Of a stretch of 64,000 nt of DNA, positions 1 through 10,860 are shown one piece after another. Under the pieces are notes generated by a model. It was given only the letters and a program-made list of their open reading frames with translations. It did not search any database and was not told where the DNA came from. Made by a program: the position numbers and the translations under genes. The DNA is from Catonia carolina (lineage: Eukaryota; Arthropoda; Insecta; Hemiptera; Achilidae). Position 1 is the stretch's first letter. Each line of letters opens with the position of its first letter. Where the stretch lies: contig JAQMRL010000008.1 of assembly GCA_035578175.1 (NCBI GenBank), positions 60,196,541 to 60,260,540 of the forward strand, read 5' to 3'.

Positions 1-290
1 CCTTAGTAGGCACTTTACGACAAAAGAGTATATATAATCAAATTTATAGAAAATTAAAAGATCTACAACTTTTATTTAAAGCATTTTTCTTTTAAGAGCC
101 TAGTTTAGCGTGAAAGAGTGATTTTCCGTAATTTTAAACCAAACTGAGGTTGATTATTTTGTGTCTTTCACTCATGGTTATGTTTTTTGACGTTAGTTTC
201 TAATGTAACTAATGTTAGTTTATATTGTTAATTATTTGCATTGGCAAGAGAAAGTCGTGTGAGTGTTTCACACCAGATTTTTTTTTAAAA
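1..290 (+). mobile_element. HINE-like element, 3' part (copy H1)
   Basis: The window opens inside a copy of the ~0.9-1 kb HINE-like family. Visible are the second internal unit (with the conserved phrase ATCTACAACTTTTATTT), the stretch that pairs with other copies around GCCTAGTTTAGCG, the 3' subterminal repeat GGCAAGAGAAAGT, the hairpin GTGTGAGTGTTTCACAC and the terminal T-run. The 5' half lies outside the window. No coding capacity is seen. Assignment rests on alignment by eye with copies at 15.5-15.8, 17.0-17.3 and 56.0-56.3 kb. Confidence 0.7.
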
Positions 291-295
291 TCTGT

Positions 296-1190
296 TGGGT
301 AGCTTTTGAGATTACTCTGTACAAATAAATAAATAAAAAAAAACAAGTGCAACTTTTCATCGGTAAACATTATAAATATAAATTTCAGCATATTTCTTAT
401 TTGAAGATCGTTTGATTTGACCGTAAATTTAAATTTTAGTATGTTAAAAAGAATAAATTTTTATTTGTATTAATCTTTTATTCTTTTTGTGATTTGATAT
501 AGTATTGAGATATTTTAAAGTCGATTAGAAAACGTAGAAATCAAAACGGTTGCTTTTAAATTACGTTAAAAGATTGTTAGTACGAGTTAGTACTTTTTCG
601 ATAAATACTTCAAGGAAACTTCTATCAACGAATTGACTTCACCTAATAGTGAGTATCACTAGTGACGATTTCCAAAAGAGCAGTTTTGTTTTTATCTCAG
701 TTCGAAGCTCCCAAAAGATTAAAGCTTCTTTACTATCTCATCCCCTTACATCTCGTTTCAATACTACCATAGTACTGGACGTCAACACACGTATACATGT
801 ACAAAGATATTCGTAAAACACAAACGTAACGAAAGGGAACAATTTCTTCTTTGCCCCATGACAACCCAAGTAACGACTCCATTAACAAATGTCTTTTTTC
901 CGTTTACTAGTGATAAATGGGTCTCTAAGAGACATGATGTAGTGGAGGAGTTAACGGTGAAAGAAAAATGCCTGTCCTTTGGGAACAACAGCATCTCAAA
1001 GCTTTTGTAAACAGCACTTCAAGAATTTACAATGCTGAAAAAGATAATACTTCCCCTTTTTTATATTTTCATGTAGCTAGCATTTAAAATAATAGAAGCT
1101 CAGAGATGATAATAATGTAACAAAGTGAAATATTAAAATCCCGTTTTTTTGGGGTTGAGTAAACACAATTTTAATTTTACACAAATAAGT
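296..1190. other. Unassigned AT-rich DNA
   Basis: No domain, repeat family or RNA gene is recognised. Short ORFs here look random. Confidence 0.5.
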
Positions 1191-1200
1191 GTTTTTTTTC

Positions 1201-1716
1201 AGTTTTAGTTCTTTCCGGACGAAATTCTAACCGTACCGTTCTACGTTCCTAATCGTAACAGCAAGTATCTAAAATTATTTAGTTCCATTCTCAGTTCTAC
1301 TGTTTTTTAGAACAATTCTGAGGGTGTTCATTAATGCGTGGTATAATTATGTGATTTTAATCGAATACGATTAATTGGCTGAACCTTTCTCGACTGCAAA
1401 AATCTGTACGTTTCAAATATAATTCTTCTTATGAATTATCTTTATTTAACTTTCTTCAGACATAGCATTAATTTCAGTCACAATTTTAATAATTTAAGCT
1501 TTAAACTAGGTAAATTAACGTTAAATAGCTTAAGGTTAATTAACTTCATAATTATTGACATTGAACAAAATAATAATAATTCAAGTGATTATTACCGCTG
1601 TATCATCTCGTGTATCAATCTTTTGGATCAATGTAAATCATCTCGTATGTAGTTTATTTAGTTTGATAATTGTAATGTTCTTGAATAAATATAAAATATA
1701 TTTTAATTAGGAGTTT
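1201..1716. repeat. Tandem duplication, unit A
   Basis: First of two adjacent diverged copies of a ~515-560 bp unit. It starts with AGTTTTAGTTCTTTCCGG and ends with GTTCTTGAATAAAT plus an AT-rich tail. The second copy begins 522 bp downstream. No protein similarity is seen; a 73-codon ORF inside unit A is not conserved in unit B. Confidence 0.85.
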
Positions 1717-1722
1717 TTTTTT

Positions 1723-2281
1723 AGTTTTAGTTCTTTCCGGACGAAATTCTAACCGTACCGTTCTACGTTCCTAACCGTAACAGCAAGTATGTACAATGTT
1801 TTAGTTCCGTTTCCAGTTACTGTATTTTATACCAATTCTGAGGGTTTTTATTAATGCGTGGTATAATTATTTGTTAATTAATGCTATTAATTGTATTAAT
1901 TAATTTTATTAATAAATGTTATTAATTGAATACGATTATATTGGCTAAAGCTTTCCCGATTTGTAGAAAACTGTACGTTTTCAAATATTTATATTTATTC
2001 TTATAAATCATCTTTTTTAACTTTCTTTAGACACAGCACTAATTTAAGTCACACTTTTAATAATTTAAGCTTTAAACTTGGTAAATTAACGTTAAATAGA
2101 TTGATTAATTAACTTCATAGTTATTGACGTTGAACAAAATAATAATAATCCAACAGTGATCGTCACCTCTGTATCATCTCCTGAACCAATCTTTTGGATT
2201 ACTGTAAATCATCTCGTATATACTTCATTTAGTTTGAAAATTGTAATGTTCTTGAATAAATAAAAAATATATTTGGAGTTT
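1723..2281. repeat. Tandem duplication, unit B
   Basis: Second copy of the unit at 1201-1716. It carries an AT-rich expansion of about 65 bp near 1871-1935 (repeated TTAATTAAT/TTATTAAT words) that is absent from unit A. The remaining sequence is collinear to the final GTTCTTGAATAAAT. Confidence 0.85.
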
Positions 2282-3107
2282 TAAAGTTAAAGAGAGTTTT
2301 AAAAGTAATTTTTAAATCTATTTGGATGTACTTTGTGCAACTTTTGGGAACTTCATGGGTGAGTAATATTGAGATTACACAGTGGCTCCGAAATAAATAT
2401 CGTCGGAACATTTCAAACGCCGTGTAGTTTACATGAAACAGCCAATACCTTGAAGTACCTATGGGAAATAAAATGAATCGTATAGGTTCAAGGTACCAGC
2501 AAAGAGTTAAGTGACATGAGAACCGCTTCCTGTTACAACTGCTTGATAATTCTGCTAATATTTGGCGATTAAATCGTATCCACGTTCTGGATTTATAAGT
2601 GGTTATTTTATTCGTTTGTACTGGTAACTCTAGTGACATAAAAATAAATATTCTAGGCTTCATGTTTTTATTACTATTAAAACATTTACGTTATATATTT
2701 ATTGACTTTTCAAAAAAACAAAATATCCCCCGGAAGAAATTAAAAATAAATGTTTCGTACGAAGATAATATATTATATGCTTTGTGTTTTGTCTGCTTTC
2801 ACGTTAACATGTTTGTATTTTGTATTGTGAATATATATATTTTATGTAATACGTATTACGAATATGTGGTTTTGTCATATTTATTCAAAAGTTGTGACTT
2901 TATAAAGATAAGAAAAAATTTATTGAACTCATTGAGAGAGATATACTCTTTATTTATTTAATATAATATAATTATGTACAAAATACGATGGTTGTTTACC
3001 GTTCTATTGTACCACCTTTACATACATTGCACAAGACATAGTCGTGGAAAACGGATGGCTGTAGGGAAGTGTGAGAGATCTTCAAAATAATTAAATTTTT
3101 TGCATTT
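2282..3107. other. Unassigned AT-rich DNA
   Basis: Contains one 144-codon open frame on the minus strand (2229-2663) without recognisable domains or start context. Nothing else is identifiable. Confidence 0.4.
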
Positions 3108-3275
3108 TTAATTTCTCATTTATATATGAATAAGAAGGAAAGTGTTGTTTTCATGTCGATTTTTCGAAACCGAGTTGTGTGTGTGTGGGTGTGTGTATGC
3201 GCGCGCGTGCGTGCGTGCGTGTGCGTGCAGAATATCTCAAGAACGTAACATCGTACGAATTTGAAAACTTAAGAA
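3108..3275 (+). mobile_element. HINE-like element, 5' fragment (copy H2)
   Basis: Only the 5' part is present: a degenerate subterminal repeat, then AGGAAAGTGTTGTTTTCATG, then the family microsatellite (TG/CG-rich, 3175-3228), then the AGAATATCTCAAGAACG segment that follows the microsatellite in other copies. The copy ends in a GAAGAAGAAG run. Confidence 0.65.
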
Positions 3276-3620
3276 GAAGAAGAAATTTATGAACTCTATT
3301 AAAAAATTGTTTCTAGATGACAAAATTGTTAAAATCAGAGTAAACTACTTTGTGTATATAATAGGCCTATTTGATAGTATAACTTTCTAAATTAATTTTG
3401 TTTCTAAGTTCATTAATTTTTGAATTGTTTTCTGTTTGCAGGTAAGTCCACCTCGATTGTTTATCCTTCTTAACTAAGGTAACAAATTTTTTTTTTTTAA
3501 ATGCTTACTTATAAATTTAATATAGCTGTGTCTCTACCAATAAATCAGTCATATTTTGTAAAAGTGATTTTATTTAATCGAGATTCACGGTTATATTTGT
3601 TACTTTTATTAAAAAAAAAT
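3276..3620. other. Unassigned AT-rich DNA
   Basis: Nothing recognisable between H2 and the SINE-like fragment. Confidence 0.4.
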
Positions 3621-3621
3621 A

Positions 3622-3757
3622 TGTTGTTGTTTAGGTCATTAGCCAAAAGGCTGGTTTAAACATTAAGCGGCTATACTAAGTAAAAAGAAGAGTAAGGAGG
3701 TTTACCCAGGCCTTCCTCACTGAGTGAAAAAGTATGGTTATCAGCATTGCTTGATAA
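3622..3757 (-). mobile_element. SINE-like element, 3' fragment (copy S1)
   Basis: Reads from TTGTTGTTTAGGTCATTAGCC through the AGTAAAAAG and CTTCCTCACTGAGTG phrases, ending near CTTATCAGCAT-like sequence. In the sense direction this is the last third of the SINE-like family, including the 3' hairpin and AAC-type tail. The rest is missing. Confidence 0.7.
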
Positions 3758-4009
3758 AAACTTACTATATTACCATACGTAACTGACGTTGCAGAAAATC
3801 AATACAAGACAAAGCATGATAATTTTGAATTAAATGCAAATCAGCTCGTACACTCCGGTGCTACCGGGTACTCAAAATAGACGTTTAAAATGCCTTTGGA
3901 TATCTTTAAGATATCTTCTAGGGGAGGCCCAGTTATAGAACTGCAAGCGAAACAAGTAAATTACGTTTTAAATTAAGTTGGTAATTGTTAAAATATTTTA
4001 TATATAAAT
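3758..4009. other. Unassigned DNA
   Basis: No feature seen. A short inverted stretch GATATCTTTAAGATATC occurs near 3898-3914. Confidence 0.35.
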
Positions 4010-4505
4010 AGATTCTAATCTTGAAAGAATAGTCGATAGGCGAATCCTGAGAACTTGCATAGGAAAGGAAAACAAAGTAGATGGGCAATGGAGAATTCTA
4101 ACATACGAACAAGTCTATAAAGAAAACGAACCCATAAAAGATACAATAAGGAAGAAAAGGATATCGTTTCTTGGACAACTTATCAGAACACTTAAAGACA
4201 GAATTTTAAACAAGATGATCAGAAAACTCTTTCCAATGGTAACGTCAGGAGGATGGATGCGAAATGTTAAAGAAGACATGATCGAACTCGGATTAATTTT
4301 CAATGATTTAGAAAACTAAACAAACAAATTAAAAATCTTAAAAAATAAAGAAAGTAGATTTGAAGCAAAATCAGACGAAAGAACAAACCTATGCAGGAAA
4401 TACCGGTCGTTTCAGAGGAAGTTCAGCAAGCAAGATCAACCCGAATGAGGGCATACTGGAAAAACATCAAGCTAAAGAATATGACAAGAAAGAAGCTTTC
4501 TAAAT
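4010..4505 (+). pseudogene. LINE ORF2 C-terminal fragment (reverse transcriptase tail)
   Basis: A continuous frame from about 4020 to 4318 encodes a run containing RRILRTCIGKENKVDGQWR, then YKENEPIKDTIRKKRISFLG and GGWMRNVKEDM. This is the layout of the region downstream of the reverse transcriptase fingers/palm in many arthropod LINEs (a WR...YE...I..RR..WLGH-like motif), where the protein is thought to contribute the thumb and connector. The frame stops after DLEN. A further degenerate stretch to about 4505 looks like the basic tail (EYWKN-like) of the same protein in shifted frames. Catalytic motifs are absent because the copy is 5'-truncated. RTE-like or a related clade is likely, but the clade is not resolved. 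Confidence 0.65.
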
Positions 4506-5835
4506 TTGACTAAAGTGATCCATTGTTCTCATAAAAGACAAAAAAAAGATTCTATGTTTCCATCAAAAATGTTGCCAACCAATTAAACTTTATACTGTAA
4601 ATTTGATTTGTCAGAACTTTAGTGCGAGTTACAATATTTTAGTTAAAATATATTTTCTAGTAGGTTTTTGAGCCTGATTATATTATTTTGCTGCTGTTGT
4701 AAACTTATTCAAACTTCAAAAATTAATTGTGCATTCTTGTTGCTTTCAATTATTTAGTGATGATAGGTTTGTTGGGTTTAATTTGAAAAATTAAAACAAT
4801 ATAATTTTAACACATAATCTTTTTAGTTTTGTAAAATGGGGTATTTTTTAAAATTCAATTTCTTGTATATTTAAGAAAACTTTATTATGTATTTTAAAAG
4901 CGTACGTTTCTTAATATTACCATTTATTAATTTAGAATATTTTCATAAGCCATTTCTTGTTTCAAAAAATGCCTCAGTTAAATTGTCTGTTCTGTCAGTG
5001 TTATAAGGAAAAGTGTTAAGGAAAGAATCATAGTAATTCCTAGCACGTTTTCTTCGATTATTGTTACCATGGTCTGCCTCCTTTTTCTTTCCCGTTCCAT
5101 TTATACATTTCCTTTTCATATACACGCATTCTCTCTCATTTATTTTCTCTCTCTCGACTCATTCATGTTTTCCAGTCTTTTTCATTCCCGTTATGTTCTT
5201 TTTTTCATTTTTCTTCTGATCTTTGTCTTCTCGTCTCCATCATTTTACCATTTGTCTTTCCCCCGTCTTTTATTCTTTTGCTATCACGTAGTTTCAGTAG
5301 ACAGTGCTCAAGTAAAAACGTTATTGATTATGACCAGAAGCTGAATTGCAGTCTGCCGTTGTGTTATATCTTTATGTAGTTCTTTTTACTATATTAATTT
5401 TATACTTCTTAATTGTTTTCATCCTTATAGTGTCTGAATTCCTTCTCTTTGCTGAAACTGCTGCATAGAATTTCTTCATACAATCATAATGTAACCTCGT
5501 TATTTTTATCTGAATTTCTGTTGCTTTTTTTCATCAAAATTTATAAAGATAACAAGTATGTTCCAAAAAAACATTTAAAATGATCAACATACTTTATAGT
5601 TTAACTGAACTATCAACTTCACACATACACTTGCGTGCGTGTGCGTGTGTGTGGTGAGTGTGAGTGTGATGGCTAGGATATTGAAAAGCACTGAGCCTTT
5701 TGATTTAGTGTGTTAAGAGGAAGACTGAAATTCAATTAGTTACAGATAAGTTTTACAAAATTTTAGTTACAGTTATTATTTGTCATAATATTTAGTTACT
5801 AAAATACATTTTAGATCAAATTTACTTATTAAACA
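4506..5835. other. Unassigned DNA with CT-rich stretch
   Basis: From about 5060 to 5300 the plus strand is markedly CT-rich, giving a spurious Ser/Phe/Leu-rich 91-codon frame. A short mixed TG/CG repeat lies at 5631-5669. No recognised gene. Confidence 0.45.
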
Positions 5836-5837
5836 GA

Positions 5838-6427
5838 AACTAACGAAGACAAAGTTAATGGAATTCAGGGGAAAGGAGCCAGTCAGAAGCAAAAGTGTTA
5901 TAGATATTTTAGAACAGATATCCCACTTTTAGTATCTAGGTTGCAACATTACATACCAATAGGATAAAGATGCTTACAATAAGATGCACCGCTTCCACCA
6001 AATATGCGGAACTATCCACCGCACCTTAAAAAATAACATCAGCAAAAACACGAAGGTGAGATTTTACAAAACAATAGCAGTTCAGTTTTAGTGAAACTTG
6101 GGTGCTATTAGAGTGAGAGGAGAGTAGATTGCAAACATCTGAAATAACATTTCTTCGACGTACGTGTGGGTGTAGTTAATAAGATCGTTACAGGAATACC
6201 GAGAAAAAGAAAGAACTCAACATCTCTATAAACGATAAGGTATCTTAGTGCAGAAGGCAGTGGTTAGAGCATATGAACAGAATTAGGGAGGATAGGATAC
6301 CTAAGCAGACACTGGGTTATAAGCCGGAGGACTTGAGAGAACGAGGACGCTCGAGATAGGAATGGGCAAATTTGAGAGGTTCGGAACATGCCTTATCCTT
6401 GAAAGGCAGAAGAAAAAGAAGAAGAAC
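5838..6427 (+). pseudogene. LINE reverse transcriptase C-terminal fragment
   Basis: With several in-frame stops and frame changes, the plus strand encodes KTKLMEFRGKEPVRSKSV, YLGCNITY, KMHRFHQICGTIHRTLKN, KNTKVRFYKTIAV, SETWVLLE, EESRLQTSEITFLRRT and EHMNRIREDRIPKQTLGYKP. This order is the familiar C-terminal portion of a LINE ORF2 (segment after the catalytic palm, with the YLGC and LYGSETW-type motifs). The SETW block and the downstream MNRI..DRIPKQ block match the better preserved fragment at 24640-25135, so both are from one family. The copy is 5'-truncated and ends in a purine-rich GAAGAAG tail next to the inverted repeat at 6440. It is not functional. Confidence 0.75.
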
Positions 6428-6439
6428 TAAATTGTAAGT

Positions 6440-6584
6440 ACGTGAAAAGTAATGAACGATGAGAAATACAGTACGAAAGAAAAAGAAAACAGATGCAGAA
6501 GTAGTTGCGAATTGTCGTCACAGTGCAGAAGCAACAGCAGTGAAAGCATCAACCCGTCCATCCGACCATGCAGCTGACTTGATC
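6440..6584 (+). repeat. Inverted repeat, left arm (145 bp)
   Basis: This arm runs from ACGTGAAAAGTAATGAACG to GCAGCTGACTTGATC. It is the reverse complement of 7895-8039 with three mismatches by my count. The loop between the arms is 1310 bp. Similarity stops abruptly at both arm edges. No protein or RNA similarity is recognised in the arm. Confidence 0.9.
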
Positions 6585-7894
6585 AGCCTTTCTGCTAATG
6601 AAGTAAACAAAACAGAACACATTTGTTAGCATGTTGTGATATTCACACATGAGGTCTAAATTTCGTTGTTACTCTAGGAATACGTCTTCGTATTTTTGAT
6701 GGAAATCATTCTTTGCTAGCACGTTACTCTTTTATTTCAACCAAACCATTGAACTACTATGTGTTGACTAATGTATATTTGATTAAGTCATTTCAGAAAG
6801 CCCATTAGTCAAAAAAGTAACTTTTGGAGAAATTAAAAAACTGGTAATTTACTACGTTTCAATAAAAAACAATATTAAAAAATATAATTTGTTCAGAGGG
6901 CTGCCCCTTTAATAAAAAAATGTATACTTTTGTATTTTTAAAGATAAGCTACTCATTTAAAAAAAGTTGAAAATTTTTACTTCAACTGTTTCTAAAATAA
7001 TTTGGCGTAAAATATTAACTTACGTTGTTTTCTGTAAAATTCGTTGTTAGACCAGAAGAAAATTGTGTTGTACAATAGTATTCGTGTACTTATTTCACTA
7101 GTTTACATTAGTGACTTAAAATAACTTTTTGCTATCAAAATAATTGAAATTTGTAACTTAAGGAAGACAAATATTGGTTTTCAGGACTATTTACGTTCTT
7201 CATCGTCATCACAAACAGTAGTTATCTCCCTTAAAAAGATTTTTGCATAGAAACTTTGTGTAGCCTTTTCCACTAGAAAGTAGAGCTTTAGCTTCAATAA
7301 TCGCCCACTTTCATTTCTTAATTAAAAGGAAGAACTTCGGATACACCTTTTCTAAATGTTACTACGACTTAAGGTAAACCAGACTTATGTGATTTTTGTA
7401 GGGATAGTGTGTTTTCATTCAGTTAGTCTTAAAATACACTAAACGAAAAATGTAAAATTTTGTCACAGGGTTTTTTGAAATGACCGATTCATTTTTGACA
7501 AATTAATAAGCATTATTTTTGTGGTGTGTGTTTGACTCCCTATATCCTTGATTATTAATTTACTTGCAAAGATAATCCCTAACCTGTTCTAATGTTACAT
7601 TTTAGTTTTTTAACTGTTATAAATTAAATTAATAAGAGTTTATTATTTATGTAGATGAAAATTAACGACGAATGCAGTAATTCTGACAGTATTTTCTAGC
7701 AAATACATTCTGATTTGAAATATTTATTACGGAAGAGTTTTTATTTTATTTCCTTCTTTTTTTGTTAAGAAAAACACTCAACGGAATGCTTTATTGGGAA
7801 TCTCAAGGGACTGACTCTTTTCTTAAACCGAAAAGGCTTCATTCATGAGTTTCCAGTTAAATTAATTTAGGGACCTTCCATTCCATGAAACATA
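6585..7894. other. Loop of the inverted repeat, unassigned
   Basis: AT-rich DNA between the two 145-bp arms. No transposase or other coding signal could be seen. Confidence 0.5.
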
Positions 7895-8039
7895 GATCAA
7901 GTCAGCTGCATGGTCGGGTGGACGGGTTGATGCTTTCATTGCTGTTGCTTCTGCACTGTGACGACAATTCGCAACTACTTCTGCATCTGTTTTCTTTTTC
8001 TGTCGTACTGTATTTCTCATCGTTCATTACTTTTCACGT
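7895..8039 (-). repeat. Inverted repeat, right arm (145 bp)
   Basis: Partner of the arm at 6440-6584, starting GATCAAGTCAGCTGCATGG and ending ACTTTTCACGT. About 98% identical in inverted orientation. A 72-codon frame in this arm is not conserved by selection in any visible way. Confidence 0.9.
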
Positions 8040-8426
8040 TTTAAAATTTGATTTTCCCTCCTCGTCTTTAATAATTCAAAGACTGTTTGTAAAGTTTATT
8101 TGAAAGAGTTAGTACTTTAATATTTACATAATATTTTGAATACAGATCAGATGTTTACTTCACTTAAAAGATTTCAGTGCTTTAAAATCCTAAGTGCGAT
8201 AAAATATTAGTTTTTATTTCACACTATTCCTTTTATGAAAATTTTGCTGCATTTCTTTATATATTATATATTTATTTATTTTTCGACGGAATAAAACTTT
8301 TTTATACTCTTTGAATTGTAACGGTTAAAATCCAGTCCAATTCTTAACGCCGCTTAATGTTACTATCCGGTGACATTAAAAAGGTGTTTTCTTGAATTAT
8401 ATCGGTAGGGGACCGGAAATTTTACT
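8040..8426. other. Unassigned AT-rich DNA
   Basis: Nothing recognised before the HINE-like copy. Confidence 0.4.
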
Positions 8427-9773
8427 TAAAAAATCTTGTGTGACACACTCACACAGCTTTCTCATACCAATTCACGTAATGAACTATGTAACCTAAAATT
8501 AGTAATAAACATTAGAAATAAACAAAAAACTAACCTCAAGAAACATAACCGAAGTTTAATTATGAGTGAATGATGCAAAATGAAAACCAATCTCAGTTTG
8601 GCTTTGTTAATGCGGAAAATCAGGCGTTGTCGCTAAACTAGGGGCTGTAGAAAAAAATGCTTAAAATTAAAGTTGTAGGTTTTTAATTTCATATAAATTT
8701 CATTAAATACACCTTTGTCGTAAAATGCATACTATAGCCGAAATCTTAAAAAATCAATTTTTACAGATTTTCATGAGAAAAAAAACAGGAAATCATTTAG
8801 GGTATATTACTGCTACACTAAGCGCTATACAAAAATTGTTAGAAATAGAAGTTGTAGGTTTTTAAATGTTCTACAATTATAATTTTCACACTTTTCCCCT
8901 AAAAAACATTTTAAGACCGCAATCTTAAAAAAACTATTTTTCTACGAGAGCTCGGCCTCCCCAAGAATTTCAGCAGACATGGCACCTACCCGATCTTGTA
9001 GAGTACAGAAAATGTAGTAAATGAGGTGCTTTAAGAAAACCGTAGGGGTCGTTTTTGAGAAAATCGCCAAAAGTTAAATATTACACGAATAAACTAATAC
9101 TTCTGGTTGACCGATTTTGATGAAAATGTTCGTATCGGGTCCCTTAGTGGTATCCAACTTAATTTAAAATTTCAGCTTCGTACGTTTCCCGTTCGTGAGA
9201 CTTTTTTACACGCTCACCCACACACAGACCAATCGCTAAAAACATGTGTTTTGGGTTCAGGTTGTCTGAAAACATGTATTTAAAACGTGAAAACTGTATT
9301 TCGAAAAATCTACATGAAAACAATACTCTTCTGTTGTTGTTGTTTAGGTCATCAGCCAAAAGGCTGGTTTGAACCCGTAGAGGTTTTACTAAGTAAATCG
9401 AGGAGTGAGGTGGTTTACCATTGCCTTTCTCACTGAGTGGAAAAGTACACTTATCAGCATGCCGGGCCCTCTGAAAAGCATATATTTTCCACTCTGCAAA
9501 TGACACTTTCACTTCATTCACCACAGGGTCTGACTGTATAATGAAATCCATTACTTTCAGACGAGATAACTCTGATTAGTGTCTTTTACACCTCTACCTC
9601 TTCTGTTCTTAAATGATTTAGTCATTTAATTGGCTGACCATGTGATAAGAAACAGAACTATTTATTTTAGCCCTGCAACTAACAGATTTAGTGTAAATAA
9701 TTTGACACTCCACCTGTCTGTTATGGGCAAAATACTCTTCTATATATTCATATAGCCAAAAGAAAGTAAAAAA
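8427..9773 (-). mobile_element. HINE-like element (copy H3), interrupted by a SINE-like insertion
   Basis: In sense (minus) direction it begins at about 9773 with CCTTTTTTACTTTC and a diverged 5' subterminal repeat, is interrupted at 9333-9730 by SINE-like copy S2, and continues to the 3' hairpin and AAGATTTTTT end at about 8427. Both internal ~150-bp units are present. The (TG)n microsatellite is almost lost. Removing S2 and one copy of the 11-bp duplication restores a continuous element, so H3 predates S2. Confidence 0.8.
9333..9730 (-). mobile_element. SINE-like element, full length (copy S2)
   Basis: Sense strand is minus: it starts at the TGCCCATAA end (9730) and finishes with the hairpin CAGCCTTTTGGCTG and the tail CCTAAACAACAACAAC (9333). 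It is flanked by exact direct repeats AATACTCTTCT at 9322-9332 and 9731-9741, read as the target-site duplication. It has no coding capacity; open frames across it are fused with H3 sequence. Identification as a retroposed SINE is an inference from the variable-length duplication and simple-repeat tail. Confidence 0.8.
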
Positions 9774-10600
9774 GGTTTCTCTTAAAAAAATTTTAAGAAA
9801 AGAAAGAGACAGAATTTAATGAATACAATTACTGATATTTGTGCCAGAATTTTAATAAATTTTTAGATGGTTTACATCTTCGTTGAAGGCGTGGATGATA
9901 AAGCGGTAACGGGTATATTCTAATATAGGGATTGACAGGAACTTCTTTGTAATGCTTCGTAGAGTTAATTTTATATGACAGACTAAAGTTGCTATTCTCC
10001 TATCATTCATCACACAAGGCTACATAACATTCCGTCTATATTCTACATTAATGTATCGTACGCTCCGTAATATTAACAGTGTCAATTTTGCTGCAAACCT
10101 TTCTCCTCATATTTTTCATTATTAACCTATTTTTAGTTCATTGTGAACATTTAAATTTTTTTATTACGAAGTAAATTTTCTTATAAAAAATTTCTTGTAT
10201 TGTCATTTAAAATATCAATTCTTAAACTAACTGTTGTCAATTTTTATAAATGTTAGTATTCAAACAAATTTTTAACGTTGAAAATTTTGTATTCTAGCCG
10301 ATATTTTCAGTTTTCTTATTATTTTATTCTTGCTCGAAAATTTCCAATCAGTTTCTAAAGTATTTTACACAAATGAATATTTTGTGTCAAGTGATGGTTC
10401 AATTGTTTTGTTTTCATTTTATTAATAAATATATTTAATCTACAGTTATTTCTCTTTTTTGGAAATTAAAGTAACGATGAACTTAATAATACGTCGTTTC
10501 GATTTATGCTCTTAGATATCTCATTTTGCTTTCCATAAAGAGTTTAAATTTTCTTAAGTTTTAATTTCGCGGGTTCTGTTAATCCGATTTAAAAAATTTT
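9774..10600. other. Unassigned AT-rich DNA
   Basis: No repeat family or coding signal recognised. Confidence 0.4.
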
Positions 10601-10732
10601 TTAACCTTGTTGGTACACCTGTTTCTAACATATGTTCGCTTTTGCAGCAATTTTTAACGTACAGTTTATTGTTAGTAGTTGAAAAGAGTATACGTGTTTG
10701 CGTTCGCTCGGCGATTTGATACTTCCGGAAAA

Positions 10733-10860
10733 ATGGATCAAAGGGTTTGCATAACATTTTGTGTGAAAAATGATATAAAGTGTAGTACCTCATTCAAAAT
10801 ATTGTCAGTGGCTTTTGGTGTATGTATTATGAGTAAAATAAGAGTTTACGACGATCCTTC
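10733..10860 (+). pseudogene. mariner-type transposase N-terminal fragment
   Basis: An ATG at 10733 opens a frame reading MDQRVCITFCVKNDIKC, followed by FKILSVAFG and MSKIRVYDD. This matches the first helix-turn-helix (HTH_48 / SETMAR-type) of mariner transposases, where a QR.CIKFC..N block is followed by an AFG...M...RVYDW block. The trailing W is replaced by D and similarity stops there; the frame runs on to 10922 with unrelated residues. The DDD catalytic domain is absent. Upstream sequence from about 10600 (TTGGTACACCTGTTTC) may be the old element 5' end, but no partner TIR was found. A dead relic. Confidence 0.7.

Noticed and set aside
2229..2663. 144-codon minus-strand open frame
   Set aside because: Longest frame outside the transposons, but no recognisable domain, and it starts inside tandem unit B. 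A chance frame is more likely.
9159..9551. 130-codon minus-strand open frame
   Set aside because: It runs from SINE-like copy S2 across the junction into HINE-like copy H3; the frame is a product of two non-coding repeats.
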